NCBI GenBank assembly: GCA_030428785.1
Contig: JAUIEF010000040.1
Location: 1 to 32,149 of the forward strand
Reading direction: 5' to 3'
Length of the DNA: 32,149 bases
Source of the DNA: a bacterium
GTDB taxonomy: Bacteria > Planctomycetota > B15-G4
The position numbers and the translations under genes were made by a program. The first letter of the stretch is position 1. Each line of letters opens with the position of its first letter. This document shows, piece after piece, positions 1 to 7,617 of the stretch. The notes below the pieces were generated by a model, which was not told the origin of the DNA, searched no databases, and saw only the letters and a list, made by a program, of their open reading frames with translations.

Positions 1-1285
1 CCTTGCCGCCGACGACGAACGCGTCGGGCAGCGACGCGGCGAGCGCCTGCGTGTCGAGCATCTCGCCGAAGAGGCCGTAGTCGATGCGCGGGACGTCGGC
101 GAGCACGGGCGCCGGGACGCCGAGCGGCGCGGCGGCCTCGTCGAGCCGCGCGAGGAACTCGCCGAGCGCGAGCGTGTCGCCGCCCGCGGCGTACTCGTCG
201 TAGACGGCGCGCGCCGCGACGTCCCACTCGTGGGAGAGGCGTAGCCCGTCGAGGGCGGTCGACGCGGTGCGCGCGGGGTCGGCGTCGACGCGCACCTCGG
301 GCGACGGCCCGCCCGCGTCGGCGGGCGGCGGGGCGCCGTCGGACACGCCGGCCGTCAGGAGCGCCCGCGCGCGCCACCGCCCGAGCCGACGGAGGTCGGC
401 CCGTCGCGGGTGTCCGCCCGTCGCCTCGTCGAGGAGCGTCTCGCCGACCCGCACGGCGTCGTCCAGCCGACCGGCGCGCACGAGGAGCATCGCGTGCAGC
501 CGGCGCTCCGCGTGGCGCTGGCCGATCGCCTCGGGGCGCGCGCCGCCGCCGGCGTCGAGGAACGCGAGCAGCCGCGCCTCCGTGTCGGGCAGCGGGACGA
601 CCTCGAGGATCCGCGCGAGGAGGTCGACGGACGACGGGACGGTCACGCCCCGTTCGAGGTCCTCCGCGAGCCCGGCCGCCGCGCGATGGAGCGCGCCGGT
701 GAACGCGTCGACCTGACGTCGGACCTGCCTCAGCCGCAGCGTGTCGGGGGCGCGCTCCAGGAGGTCGGCGGCCTCGTCGTAGCGACCGCGCGCCACGAGC
801 GACTCGGCGAGCAGCGCGGCCGCCTCCGCGCCGCCGGGGCTCTCGTCGAGGAGACCGCGCGCCTGGCCCTCGCGCCGGCCGGTCGTCGCGGAGCGGCGCG
901 CGTCCTCGAGCGCGAGAACGAGGTGGGAGCCCTCCCGGGCCCGGGACTCACGGAGCCACGCACGCGCCCGGCGACCGCTCGCCAGGTAGCGGGCGGCGAG
1001 GCCCGCGTCCGCCTCCACGAGCTCGGTGAGGAGCGTCGCGCGGCCCTCGCGGGCGACCCGCACGTCCGCCTCGGCGCGGCGCCGCAGCCCCGGGTCCGCG
1101 ACCTCGTCGGCCGCCCGGGCGGCTCGTTCCGTGTCCCCCCGGGCGAGCGCCGCCCACACGCGGTCCACGGCGAGGTCGTCGGGCTCGACCCGCACGGCGG
1201 ACGGTCCGGCGCAGCCCGCCACGAGAACCATGCCCGCGAGGGCGCAGACGGCTCCTCGCCCCCATGCCCGCCGGGGCACCCTCAC
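1..1285 (-). CDS. Putative TPR-like lipoprotein (3' end beyond the left edge)
   Basis: The minus-strand frame is open from the left edge to about 1285, so some 428 N-terminal residues are visible and the C-terminus is missing. I chose the GTG at 1285 because it gives a lipoprotein signal peptide: a basic n-region (PRRAWGR), a hydrophobic stretch and a lipobox LVAGC with the Cys near residue 25. GTG 1279 and ATG 1231 are alternatives, but the ATG would remove most of the signal. The mature part is Ala/Arg/Leu-rich and helical. Degenerate TPR-like units are visible, for example LLAESLVARGRYDEAADLLE. The last visible stretch, around DYGLFGEMLDTQ, is not TPR-like and may begin another domain. I infer an envelope lipoprotein and do not recognise the family. 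It is divergent from the glycan operon that starts at 1661. Confidence 0.7.
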   Translation of the reverse strand, partial: MRVPRRAWGRGAVCALAGMVLVAGCAGPSAVRVEPDDLAVDRVWAALARGDTERAARAADEVADPGLRRRAEADVRVAREGRATLLTELVEADAGLAARYLASGRRARAWLRESRAREGSHLVLALEDARRSATTGRREGQARGLLDESPGGAEAAALLAESLVARGRYDEAADLLERAPDTLRLRQVRRQVDAFTGALHRAAAGLAEDLERGVTVPSSVDLLARILEVVPLPDTEARLLAFLDAGGGARPEAIGQRHAERRLHAMLLVRAGRLDDAVRVGETLLDEATGGHPRRADLRRLGRWRARALLTAGVSDGAPPPADAGGPSPEVRVDADPARTASTALDGLRLSHEWDVAARAVYDEYAAGGDTLALGEFLARLDEAAAPLGVPAPVLADVPRIDYGLFGEMLDTQALAASLPDAFVVGGK

Positions 1286-1296
1286 AACGCCCTGCC

Positions 1297-1312
1297 AGCA
1301 AAGGACTTGCCG
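1297..1312 (-). promoter_or_regulatory. Sigma-54-like promoter element upstream of the lipoprotein gene
   Basis: Read on the minus strand the site is CGGCAAG, four bases, then TTGCT. The consensus is TGGCACG-N4-TTGCW, and the GG and GC doublets are at the correct 12-nt phasing. The predicted transcription start is near 1286, directly at the GTG I chose at 1285. Either the message is leaderless, the start lies downstream, or the match is chance. Two consensus bases are off. Confidence 0.25.
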
Positions 1313-1455
1313 ATGTTCGGGAGACCTTCGGGTGCCCCCGAGGGCCATCGAATCCGGACGCCCCGAGCGCCCCCGGCGCGGGGCCCGCCGCATGCGCACG
1401 CCATAAACCCTTCCGCACAGGAGACTTGCACGATCAGCTCGTTCTCACGGGGGAA

Positions 1456-1471
1456 TTGGCACGCGAGTTGA
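1456..1471 (+). promoter_or_regulatory. Sigma-54-like promoter for a short transcript
   Basis: The site reads TTGGCACG, four bases (CGAG), then TTGA. The -24 half (TGGCACG) matches the sigma-54 consensus exactly and the spacing to the -12 TTG is right. The C expected at -12 is an A, which weakens the case. The predicted start is about 1483, and the transcript would meet the terminator at 1568-1608. Confidence 0.4.
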
Positions 1472-1482
1472 GTAGGAGTAGG

Positions 1483-1608
1483 CGCCGAGGATTTTTCGGA
1501 TGCTCAATCCTGCGGCCAACCGGGATCGGGCCCGGGCGGTCGCGCTCAGAGGATTGTAAGGGAGGAGGATAGGGCCGGCTCCCTCGCGGAGCCGGCCCTA
1601 TCGCTTTT
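1483..1608 (+). ncRNA. Candidate small RNA between sigma-54-like promoter and terminator
   Basis: This is an inferred transcript of about 125 nt with no convincing CDS. The body can fold: CAATCCT at 1505-1511 is fully complementary to AGGATTG at 1550-1556, enclosing a GC-rich segment with its own self-complementarity. The 3' end is a textbook intrinsic terminator. It could instead be a 5' leader or attenuator of the gene at 1661, or encode the 19-residue peptide at 1500-1559. No known RNA family was recognised. Confidence 0.35.
1568..1608 (+). terminator. Strong intrinsic terminator, 15-bp perfect stem
   Basis: The stem arms 1568-1582 and 1588-1602 are perfectly complementary around the 5-nt loop CTCGC. 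They are followed on the plus strand by GCTTTTTC. The opposite strand lacks a T-tract, so it works in the plus direction. It sits 5' of the glycan operon, with no plus-strand gene before it in the window. Confidence 0.8.
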
Positions 1609-1660
1609 TCTCGGCTCGGTGCGCGGATCCCAAGGGACGGCGGGGTAGCCTCTCGCGGCC

Positions 1661-4600
1661 ATGCTGGTTTTTCGCGTCGGCAAGGTCCTCGCCCTCTGGG
1701 GAACGGTGCTCGTCCTGGGCGCCCATGCCTGGTTCCGGAGCGTGGCCGCCGCCACCTTCGATGCCCGCCTCGCCTGGGGACTGCCCGTCGTCCTCGGCGC
1801 GCTCGTCGCCGGGCACCTCCTGGCCGTCCTCGTCGGACGCCTGCGGGGTCGTCCGCTCCCCGCGCTGGACGCCGACCGGCACGGCCTCAGCCTCGTCGTC
1901 GCCGCGCTCTGCATCGACGCCTTCAGCCACGTCGAGGCGCACACCTCGGTGCGCGTGCTGCGCGAGGAGATCCCGCGCATCCTCGGCTGGATCCACCCGG
2001 GCATCGCGCTCGTCACGCCGCTCCTCCTGCGGCTCACCGCGGCGCGTCGATCGGCCGCCGACCAGGCGCTCTGGATCGCGCTCGCCTGCTCCAGCCTGAG
2101 CGGCGCGCTCCTCCTCATGGACGGTCCGAGCGCGCTCTGCCTCGGACTCACCGCCCTCCTGTTCCAGCTCGAGGCGGGACGGGGCCGGATCCCCCGGGAC
2201 CTGCTGCTCGGACTGTCCGGACTCATGGTCCTGCTGCTCGTCACGTCGTCCTGGACGGGCATCAACCCGCTGCACGCGGCGCCGAGCCGCGCGTGGATCC
2301 TCGCCGCGGCCGCCGGCGGGCTCGCCGTCGCGGTGCGGCCGCGGAAGGCCGCCGACTGGCGCTGGATCCTCTCGGCGCCGCTCTGCGCCGCCGTGCTCGT
2401 CGCGGCGAGCGGCGTCGTCATCACCCTCTACCTCGGCGTCCAGGTCGACTGGCTCCCGGCGCTGCGCACGCGCCTCACGCTCTTCCGCCAGCACCCGAAC
2501 TTCCTCGCGCCCTTCCTCGCGTTCCAGGCGCTCGTCGCGCTGGGGCTCGCGCTCTCGGGGAGCCGGCACCGCGTCGTGCTCCTCCTCTGCAGCGCGCTCC
2601 TCGCGGCCTCGACGATCATGACCGACTCGCGCACGGGCCAGGGAGCCCTCGCGCTCGGCATGCTCGCGCTCCCCGGCGTCTACGCTCTCTCGCCGATCGC
2701 CCGCCGCATCCGCCTGCGCGTCCTCTTCCTCGTGTTCGTCGGGCTGCCGGGGCTCGCCGCGGCGATCTGGGTCGCGAGCGGCGACGACCCCGTGACGGAG
2801 CGACTGCTCCAGGCGGCCTCGAAGCTCGAGCGCTTCGACAAGTCCATGGAGTACCGCGTCGACGCGTGGCGCAACTCGCTCGAGATCATCGGCGACCACC
2901 CCATGCTCGGCATCGGGCCGGGCACGTTCGTCTCGCAGCGGCGCTTCGAGCCGGGGAGCCGGTTCTTCAACGAGCCGGAGTCGCCGCACCCGCACAACGT
3001 CCTGCTCTACGTCGCGCAGGCGGCGGGCATCCCGGCCGGGCTCTTCTTCCTGTTCTGGATCCTCGCGATGGTCCAGACGCTCTGGCACGGCTTCCAGTGG
3101 GGCCCCCCCGCCGCGCCGCGCTTCCTGCTCGCGGCGATCCTCGCGGCCGCGGTCGGTCTCGTCGCCGCGAGCCTGCTCGACCTCGGGCTCTCGCTGAACA
3201 CCGTCGTGCCGGCGCCGCTCTTCCTCGTGACCGGCCTCCTCGTCGGGTCGCGCGTGACGCACGAGCGTCGACGGCGCGAGGGGCCGGCGCTGTGCTGGAC
3301 GCTGCCGATCCTGTTCCTGCTCGTGCCCTACGGCTTCGACGCGGTCCGCGCGCGCAGCCACCTCGAGCAGGGAAAGCTCATGTGGTACCTGGCCGGGCAG
3401 CGCCGGGGGGCACCCGAGCTGCACAAGCGCACGGCACGGCGCGCGCTCGCCGAGGCGATCGAGCTCGATCCCGACCTCGCGCCGGCCTACGACCTCCTCG
3501 CGCGCTGGACCGAGGACGCCGACGACGGCTTCCTCCAGGCGCAGGACGTGCTCGGGAAGCTCGTGAAGCGCGCCACCGAGTACGGCCCGAGCCTCAGCCA
3601 GCTCGGTCACCTCTACATGCGGCACGGCATGTGGGAGCAGGCCGCCGACTGGATCGGGCGCTCCCTCGACTGCAGCCACGGGAGCGTGCACCTGCTGCGC
3701 GACCGCGCGGACTACATCACCTGCCTCGCGCGCATGGGCCACCGACAGGAGAGCCTCGACGAGATCGCCAACGCGCTGCGGATGGGCGTGGGCATCGCGG
3801 ACGAGCTGCCGTTCCGCCCCGACCCCGGCGGCTCCGGCGAGCAGGTCCTCGAGGTCGGCGGCTCCCCGCCGGGCCGGCCGATCCGGCTCGTCGAGGCCGT
3901 CGAAGTGCTCTTCGCGCGCAACGTCGCCGAGGAGGAGGCGGGCCGGCCGGTCGGGCGCCGGTTCTGGATGGACACCTACAACGCCTTCCGGCGCGCGGCG
4001 CGCGACGACCGCGCGGCGCTCGTCCTCGACTACCTCGAGGAGCACGCGATCCTCGACGAGCCGCACACGCTCGCGTTCGAGCGCGGCCGCATCGCCCGGG
4101 ACGCGGGCGACCTGCCCACGGCGCTCGCCGCCTTCGAGCAAGCGGCGGAGGTCGCGCCCGCCGTGCAGGCGCCCTTCTTCCGCATGCAGGCCTCCGGCGT
4201 GCGTCAGCTCATGGGCGAGAGCGTGCAGGCCGCCGACGCCACCGAGGAAGCGTTCGCCGCGACGGGCGAGATCCTCGACCGCCCCACCGCGTTCCGCGAC
4301 AACCTCGAGCTCCAGGCGAGCATGGCTCTCGATCACGGCGGCATGGGCCGCGCCGCGGAGCTCCTCGAGCGCTCGCTGCTCTACGAGGACGACATCATCC
4401 AGCGCGGGCTCCTCTGGGAGCGCGTGGGCAACCTCTACCTCGACGACGGCCGATTCCGCGACGCGCTCCGCGCCTTCCGGCAGGCGCTCGACCACCTCAA
4501 CGCGAAGCCGTACGGGCTCAACGTCCTGCAGCTCGGCCAGGTGCGCTCCGTGCCCGGTCGCATCGCGCAGTCGATGTGCAGCGCGTGGCGCGGGCTCGGC

Positions 4601-5188
4601 CTCGACCCGGAGGGCGTGCAGCGCGCGGCCTGGGGGCTCGCCGACTACTTCGACCCGCGCACCGGCTGGTCGCTGTTCCGCATGGCCCTCGCCCTCGAGA
4701 ACGGCCGGCCCGACGCGCTCATGCGCGAGGCGGAGCTCCAGCTCCTGCGCGACCCGGAGAACGGGCTCGCGCTGTGGGCGCGGCTCGACGCGGTCGAGGG
4801 CCTCGGCCGCTGGCACCGCGCGCGCGACACGATGCGCGACATCGCGGAGCAGTTCGCGACGCTCTACCCGGTCGAGGAGGTCTACGAGCAGGCCGTGGCG
4901 TCGGGCTTCTCGCGCATGGACGACCCCGACGCCTGGTTCGAGATCGCCATCCTCAACCTGCTGCGCGGCCGGTACCGGGAGGCCGCCGGCATGTTCGGCG
5001 AGTCGCGCAGCCGGCTCCCCGGCGACCCGCACGCCGCCGCGCACGTGCTCGGCTGGCAGGCCCGCGCCACGCACCTCGCCGAGGGCGAGGCCGGACGCGA
5101 GCGGACGCGCGCGCTGCTCCTCGAGGGACTCGAGCTCGCCCCGGAGTGCGGCGCGCTCCGTCGCCGCCTGGAGGGCCTGCCGCCATGA
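1661..5188 (+). CDS. O-antigen ligase/Wzy_C-like membrane protein with C-terminal TPR region
   Basis: 1175 aa. The first ~550 residues carry about a dozen hydrophobic segments with features of the O-antigen ligase/polymerase (Wzy_C) family: DSRTGQG near residue 325, the block NSLEIIGDHPMLGIGPGTF near 405-425, and the periplasmic-loop signature SPHPHN at 441-446. Family members transfer undecaprenyl-linked glycans to lipid A core or, in PglL/PilO types, to proteins; the acceptor cannot be told here. From about residue 565 to the end is a long soluble helical region with TPR-like repeats (for example AFEQAAEVAP and ALRAFRQALDHL), roughly as long as the membrane part. The stop overlaps the next start (ATGA). 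ATG 1661 opens the first hydrophobic segment; no strong ribosome binding site is visible. Confidence 0.85.
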   Translation: MLVFRVGKVLALWGTVLVLGAHAWFRSVAAATFDARLAWGLPVVLGALVAGHLLAVLVGRLRGRPLPALDADRHGLSLVVAALCIDAFSHVEAHTSVRVLREEIPRILGWIHPGIALVTPLLLRLTAARRSAADQALWIALACSSLSGALLLMDGPSALCLGLTALLFQLEAGRGRIPRDLLLGLSGLMVLLLVTSSWTGINPLHAAPSRAWILAAAAGGLAVAVRPRKAADWRWILSAPLCAAVLVAASGVVITLYLGVQVDWLPALRTRLTLFRQHPNFLAPFLAFQALVALGLALSGSRHRVVLLLCSALLAASTIMTDSRTGQGALALGMLALPGVYALSPIARRIRLRVLFLVFVGLPGLAAAIWVASGDDPVTERLLQAASKLERFDKSMEYRVDAWRNSLEIIGDHPMLGIGPGTFVSQRRFEPGSRFFNEPESPHPHNVLLYVAQAAGIPAGLFFLFWILAMVQTLWHGFQWGPPAAPRFLLAAILAAAVGLVAASLLDLGLSLNTVVPAPLFLVTGLLVGSRVTHERRRREGPALCWTLPILFLLVPYGFDAVRARSHLEQGKLMWYLAGQRRGAPELHKRTARRALAEAIELDPDLAPAYDLLARWTEDADDGFLQAQDVLGKLVKRATEYGPSLSQLGHLYMRHGMWEQAADWIGRSLDCSHGSVHLLRDRADYITCLARMGHRQESLDEIANALRMGVGIADELPFRPDPGGSGEQVLEVGGSPPGRPIRLVEAVEVLFARNVAEEEAGRPVGRRFWMDTYNAFRRAARDDRAALVLDYLEEHAILDEPHTLAFERGRIARDAGDLPTALAAFEQAAEVAPAVQAPFFRMQASGVRQLMGESVQAADATEEAFAATGEILDRPTAFRDNLELQASMALDHGGMGRAAELLERSLLYEDDIIQRGLLWERVGNLYLDDGRFRDALRAFRQALDHLNAKPYGLNVLQLGQVRSVPGRIAQSMCSAWRGLGLDPEGVQRAAWGLADYFDPRTGWSLFRMALALENGRPDALMREAELQLLRDPENGLALWARLDAVEGLGRWHRARDTMRDIAEQFATLYPVEEVYEQAVASGFSRMDDPDAWFEIAILNLLRGRYREAAGMFGESRSRLPGDPHAAAHVLGWQARATHLAEGEAGRERTRALLLEGLELAPECGALRRRLEGLPP

Positions 5189-7617
5189 GGACCATGAGTC
5201 GGCGCTTCGCCTTGGGGGTGCTCGTCTTCGTCGTGGCCCTCGTCCCGCGGCTGGCCTACATCCAGCAGCAGCACGACGTCCTGGGCCTCGACGTCAACAA
5301 GCTCACGCAGACGGACAACCACGTGTTCGACGCGTGGGCCAAGGTCATCGCGTCCGGCGACCTGCTCTGCCGCGAGCAGCCGCACGCGTACCACCACTGG
5401 ACGAAGCTCGTCGCGCCCGAGGAGCGCTGGCTCGAGTGGTACGGCGGCTACCTCACGTTCCACCAGACGCCGCTCTACCCGTACTTCGTGGGGGCGATCT
5501 ACTCGATCTCGGGCAACGACTCGCTCATGGTCGCCTTCGTGCAGGCGCTCATCGGGGCGTGCACCTGCCTGCTCACGTTCGTGCTCGCGAGCCGCGTCCT
5601 CAACCTGCGGGCGGGGCTCATCGCGGGGCTGCTCCTCGCCCTCATGGGGAGCTTCTACTTCTACGACGCGTTCATCCTGCGCGACGGGCCGATGGCGTTC
5701 GTCGTCGTGCTCACGACGCTCGCGCTCGACGTCGCCGTGGAGCGGCAGCGCGCGCGCGACTGGCTGCTGGCCGGCGCGTCGCTGGGGCTCTTCACGCTGG
5801 CCAAGGAGACGGGGCTGCCGATCCTCGCGCTCACGCTGCTCGCGATGCTCGTCGTGTGGCGTCGGGACCGGGGTCGCCTCGCGCGCACGGCGACGCTGCT
5901 GCTGGCCGGCTGGCTCCTCGTGGCCTCGCCGGCCTTCGCGCGCAACGTCGCCGTCGGCGCCCCCACCTTCAAGCTCAGCACGCGCGGGCCGGAGGTCTTC
6001 ATCACCGGCAACGCGCACGGGCAGACCGGCGTCGGCTGGAACCCGCCCATCGACCTCCTGCGCGACCTCCTCATGGAGAGCAACTTCTCGCTGCCGAGGT
6101 CCATGGCGCTCACCGCGGCCACGCACAAGGCCGAGCCGTGGGGGCTCGTCCGGGTCCTGTGGACCAAGACGAGCGCGTTCCTCAACAGCTACGAGGTCCC
6201 CAACAACGTCAACTTCTACCTGCACCGGGCGCACCTCGGGACGCTCCGTGCCGGCTTCGTGTCGCTGGCGTTCCTCTCGCCGGCGATGCTGCTCGGCCTG
6301 CTGCTGGGCATCCAGGCGCGCAAGCGGCTCGCCGTGGTCTACCTCATGCTCGGCGCGACCGCCGCGTCGGTCGTCGCGCTCTACATCCTCGCGCGCTTCC
6401 GGCTCCAGGTGCTGCCGCTCATGGCCGTCTTCGCGGGCCTGAGCGTGGACTGGGGCATCACGCGCTGGACGACGCACCGGCGCGGGTCGCTCCTCGCGGC
6501 GGGCGCGCTCTTCGCGCTGCTCGCGTCGTGGACCTGGTCCGACGCGGACCCGTACGCCGAGGACAGCAAGAACACGAGCATCATGCTGCAGCTCGCGAAG
6601 ACGGGGAACTTCCAGCGCTCGCTCTACTTCCGCGACCGGCTCGTCGAGGTCCTCGCGCGCGAGCGCGGCATGGAGGAGGGCGACGAGAACGCGGGCAAGC
6701 TCGCGCTCATCGGGCGGGCGTTCGACTCCTTCGAGCGCGCCATGCTGCACGAGGACGACACGGCCGCCCACCACCACGAGCTCGCGGACGGCTACTCCGC
6801 GCTCATCCCCATCATGAAGCGGGGCGACCTCCGCGAGTTCTCGCTGCTCGCCGAGGAGCACTACCGCCGCGCGCTCGATCTCGACCCGGAACGGGTCGGC
6901 GTGCGACACGGCCTCGGCATGCTCTCCGCGTCCGTGGAGAACCACTTCGAGAACACGGATCCGCGCAAGAACTTCGGCGACGCGTACCGCTGGTTCATGC
7001 GCGAGCTGGAGGTCGACCCGCGACACGGCCCGAGCCACCGCGACGTCGGCCGCCTGCACCTCTCCTGGGAGCAGTGGCCGTTCGCGCTCGAGCACCTCCT
7101 CGAGGCGGAGGCGTCCGGCGTCTCGGACGGCGAGACGCTCGCCGCGATCGCGCGGATCTCCGTCGACGACCGCGTGCGGACCCGGCCGCCCGTGGACGTC
7201 TACGGCGAGGTGCTCCCCGTCTTCGACCTCGAGCGCGGCGGGCTCTACGCGGAGCGCGCCCTCGAGGCGGCGCCGGACGACCCGAACGTGCTCGAGTTCA
7301 CCGCCGACGTCTTCTACATCCTCGGCGCGTACGACCGGGCCGTCACGAACCTCGAACGGCTGCGCGCGCTCCAGCCGTGGCGCGAGGCCCTGCTCGGCGC
7401 GCGCATCGAGGCCTTCCGCCTGCGCGCGTCCATGCCGGCGCCGGAGGCCGGCGGTGAGGACGAGGCGCCCCCGGAGGCCGCAACCGACCCGGCGGCGGCG
7501 GGTTCGACGGGCGACGCGGACGGAGCGGTCGACGACGAGAGCCCCGCGCCCGCCGCGTCCGCCGACCCCGGCGAGGCGGCCCCCGACGACGACCGGGACA
7601 GAGAGGACCACCGATGA
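5185..7617 (+). CDS. GT39-type (GT-C) membrane glycosyltransferase with TPR and acidic tail
   Basis: 810 aa. The ATG at 5185 overlaps the upstream stop (ATGA) and has GGAGGG about 9 nt upstream; ATG 5194 is an alternative. The N-terminal ~450 residues resemble PMT/ArnT-type GT-C enzymes, which use polyprenyl-phosphate sugars at the outer face of the inner membrane. They show a first hydrophobic segment, an acidic loop (DNHVFDAWAK), the typical HQTPLYPYFVGAIY loop and RDGPMAF before the next membrane helices. Residues ~470-740 are soluble and contain TPR-like units (EEHYRRALDLDPE, YDRAVTNLERLRALQP). The last ~65 residues are Ala/Pro/Asp/Glu-rich and look disordered. Coupling to a TPR-tailed ligase upstream suggests a shared glycan pathway (inference). 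Donor and acceptor are unknown. Confidence 0.85.
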   Translation: MRTMSRRFALGVLVFVVALVPRLAYIQQQHDVLGLDVNKLTQTDNHVFDAWAKVIASGDLLCREQPHAYHHWTKLVAPEERWLEWYGGYLTFHQTPLYPYFVGAIYSISGNDSLMVAFVQALIGACTCLLTFVLASRVLNLRAGLIAGLLLALMGSFYFYDAFILRDGPMAFVVVLTTLALDVAVERQRARDWLLAGASLGLFTLAKETGLPILALTLLAMLVVWRRDRGRLARTATLLLAGWLLVASPAFARNVAVGAPTFKLSTRGPEVFITGNAHGQTGVGWNPPIDLLRDLLMESNFSLPRSMALTAATHKAEPWGLVRVLWTKTSAFLNSYEVPNNVNFYLHRAHLGTLRAGFVSLAFLSPAMLLGLLLGIQARKRLAVVYLMLGATAASVVALYILARFRLQVLPLMAVFAGLSVDWGITRWTTHRRGSLLAAGALFALLASWTWSDADPYAEDSKNTSIMLQLAKTGNFQRSLYFRDRLVEVLARERGMEEGDENAGKLALIGRAFDSFERAMLHEDDTAAHHHELADGYSALIPIMKRGDLREFSLLAEEHYRRALDLDPERVGVRHGLGMLSASVENHFENTDPRKNFGDAYRWFMRELEVDPRHGPSHRDVGRLHLSWEQWPFALEHLLEAEASGVSDGETLAAIARISVDDRVRTRPPVDVYGEVLPVFDLERGGLYAERALEAAPDDPNVLEFTADVFYILGAYDRAVTNLERLRALQPWREALLGARIEAFRLRASMPAPEAGGEDEAPPEAATDPAAAGSTGDADGAVDDESPAPAASADPGEAAPDDDRDREDHR

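Larger units (their letters stand above)
1286..1660. other. Divergent intergenic region, 375 bp, no convincing protein gene
   Basis: This separates the minus-strand lipoprotein gene from the plus-strand glycan operon. It holds a sigma-54-like element on each strand (1297-1312 minus, 1456-1471 plus) and an imperfect inverted repeat around 1329-1346 (CCTTCGGG against CCCGAGG). It also holds a candidate small RNA ending at a 15-bp terminator hairpin (1568-1602). A 19-codon ORF (ATG 1500 to TAA 1557-1559) lies inside the candidate transcript but lacks a well-placed ribosome binding site. No strong sigma-70 promoter for the gene at 1661 was seen. Confidence 0.6.

Noticed and set aside
410..1471. 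Plus-strand open frame over the left-edge lipoprotein gene
   Set aside because: The minus-strand frame runs open to the edge with a signal peptide, a lipobox and TPR-like helices. The plus frame has no recognisable features.
1500..1559. 19-codon ORF as a leader peptide gene
   Set aside because: The ATG lacks a well-placed ribosome binding site and the peptide has no regulatory codon run. It is kept only as a caveat to the small RNA call.
1598..5074. Very long open frame antisense to the O-antigen-ligase-like gene
   Set aside because: It mirrors the codon pattern of the real gene. Its translation is Arg/Glu/Ala-rich low complexity without motifs, whereas the plus strand has clear membrane and Wzy_C features.
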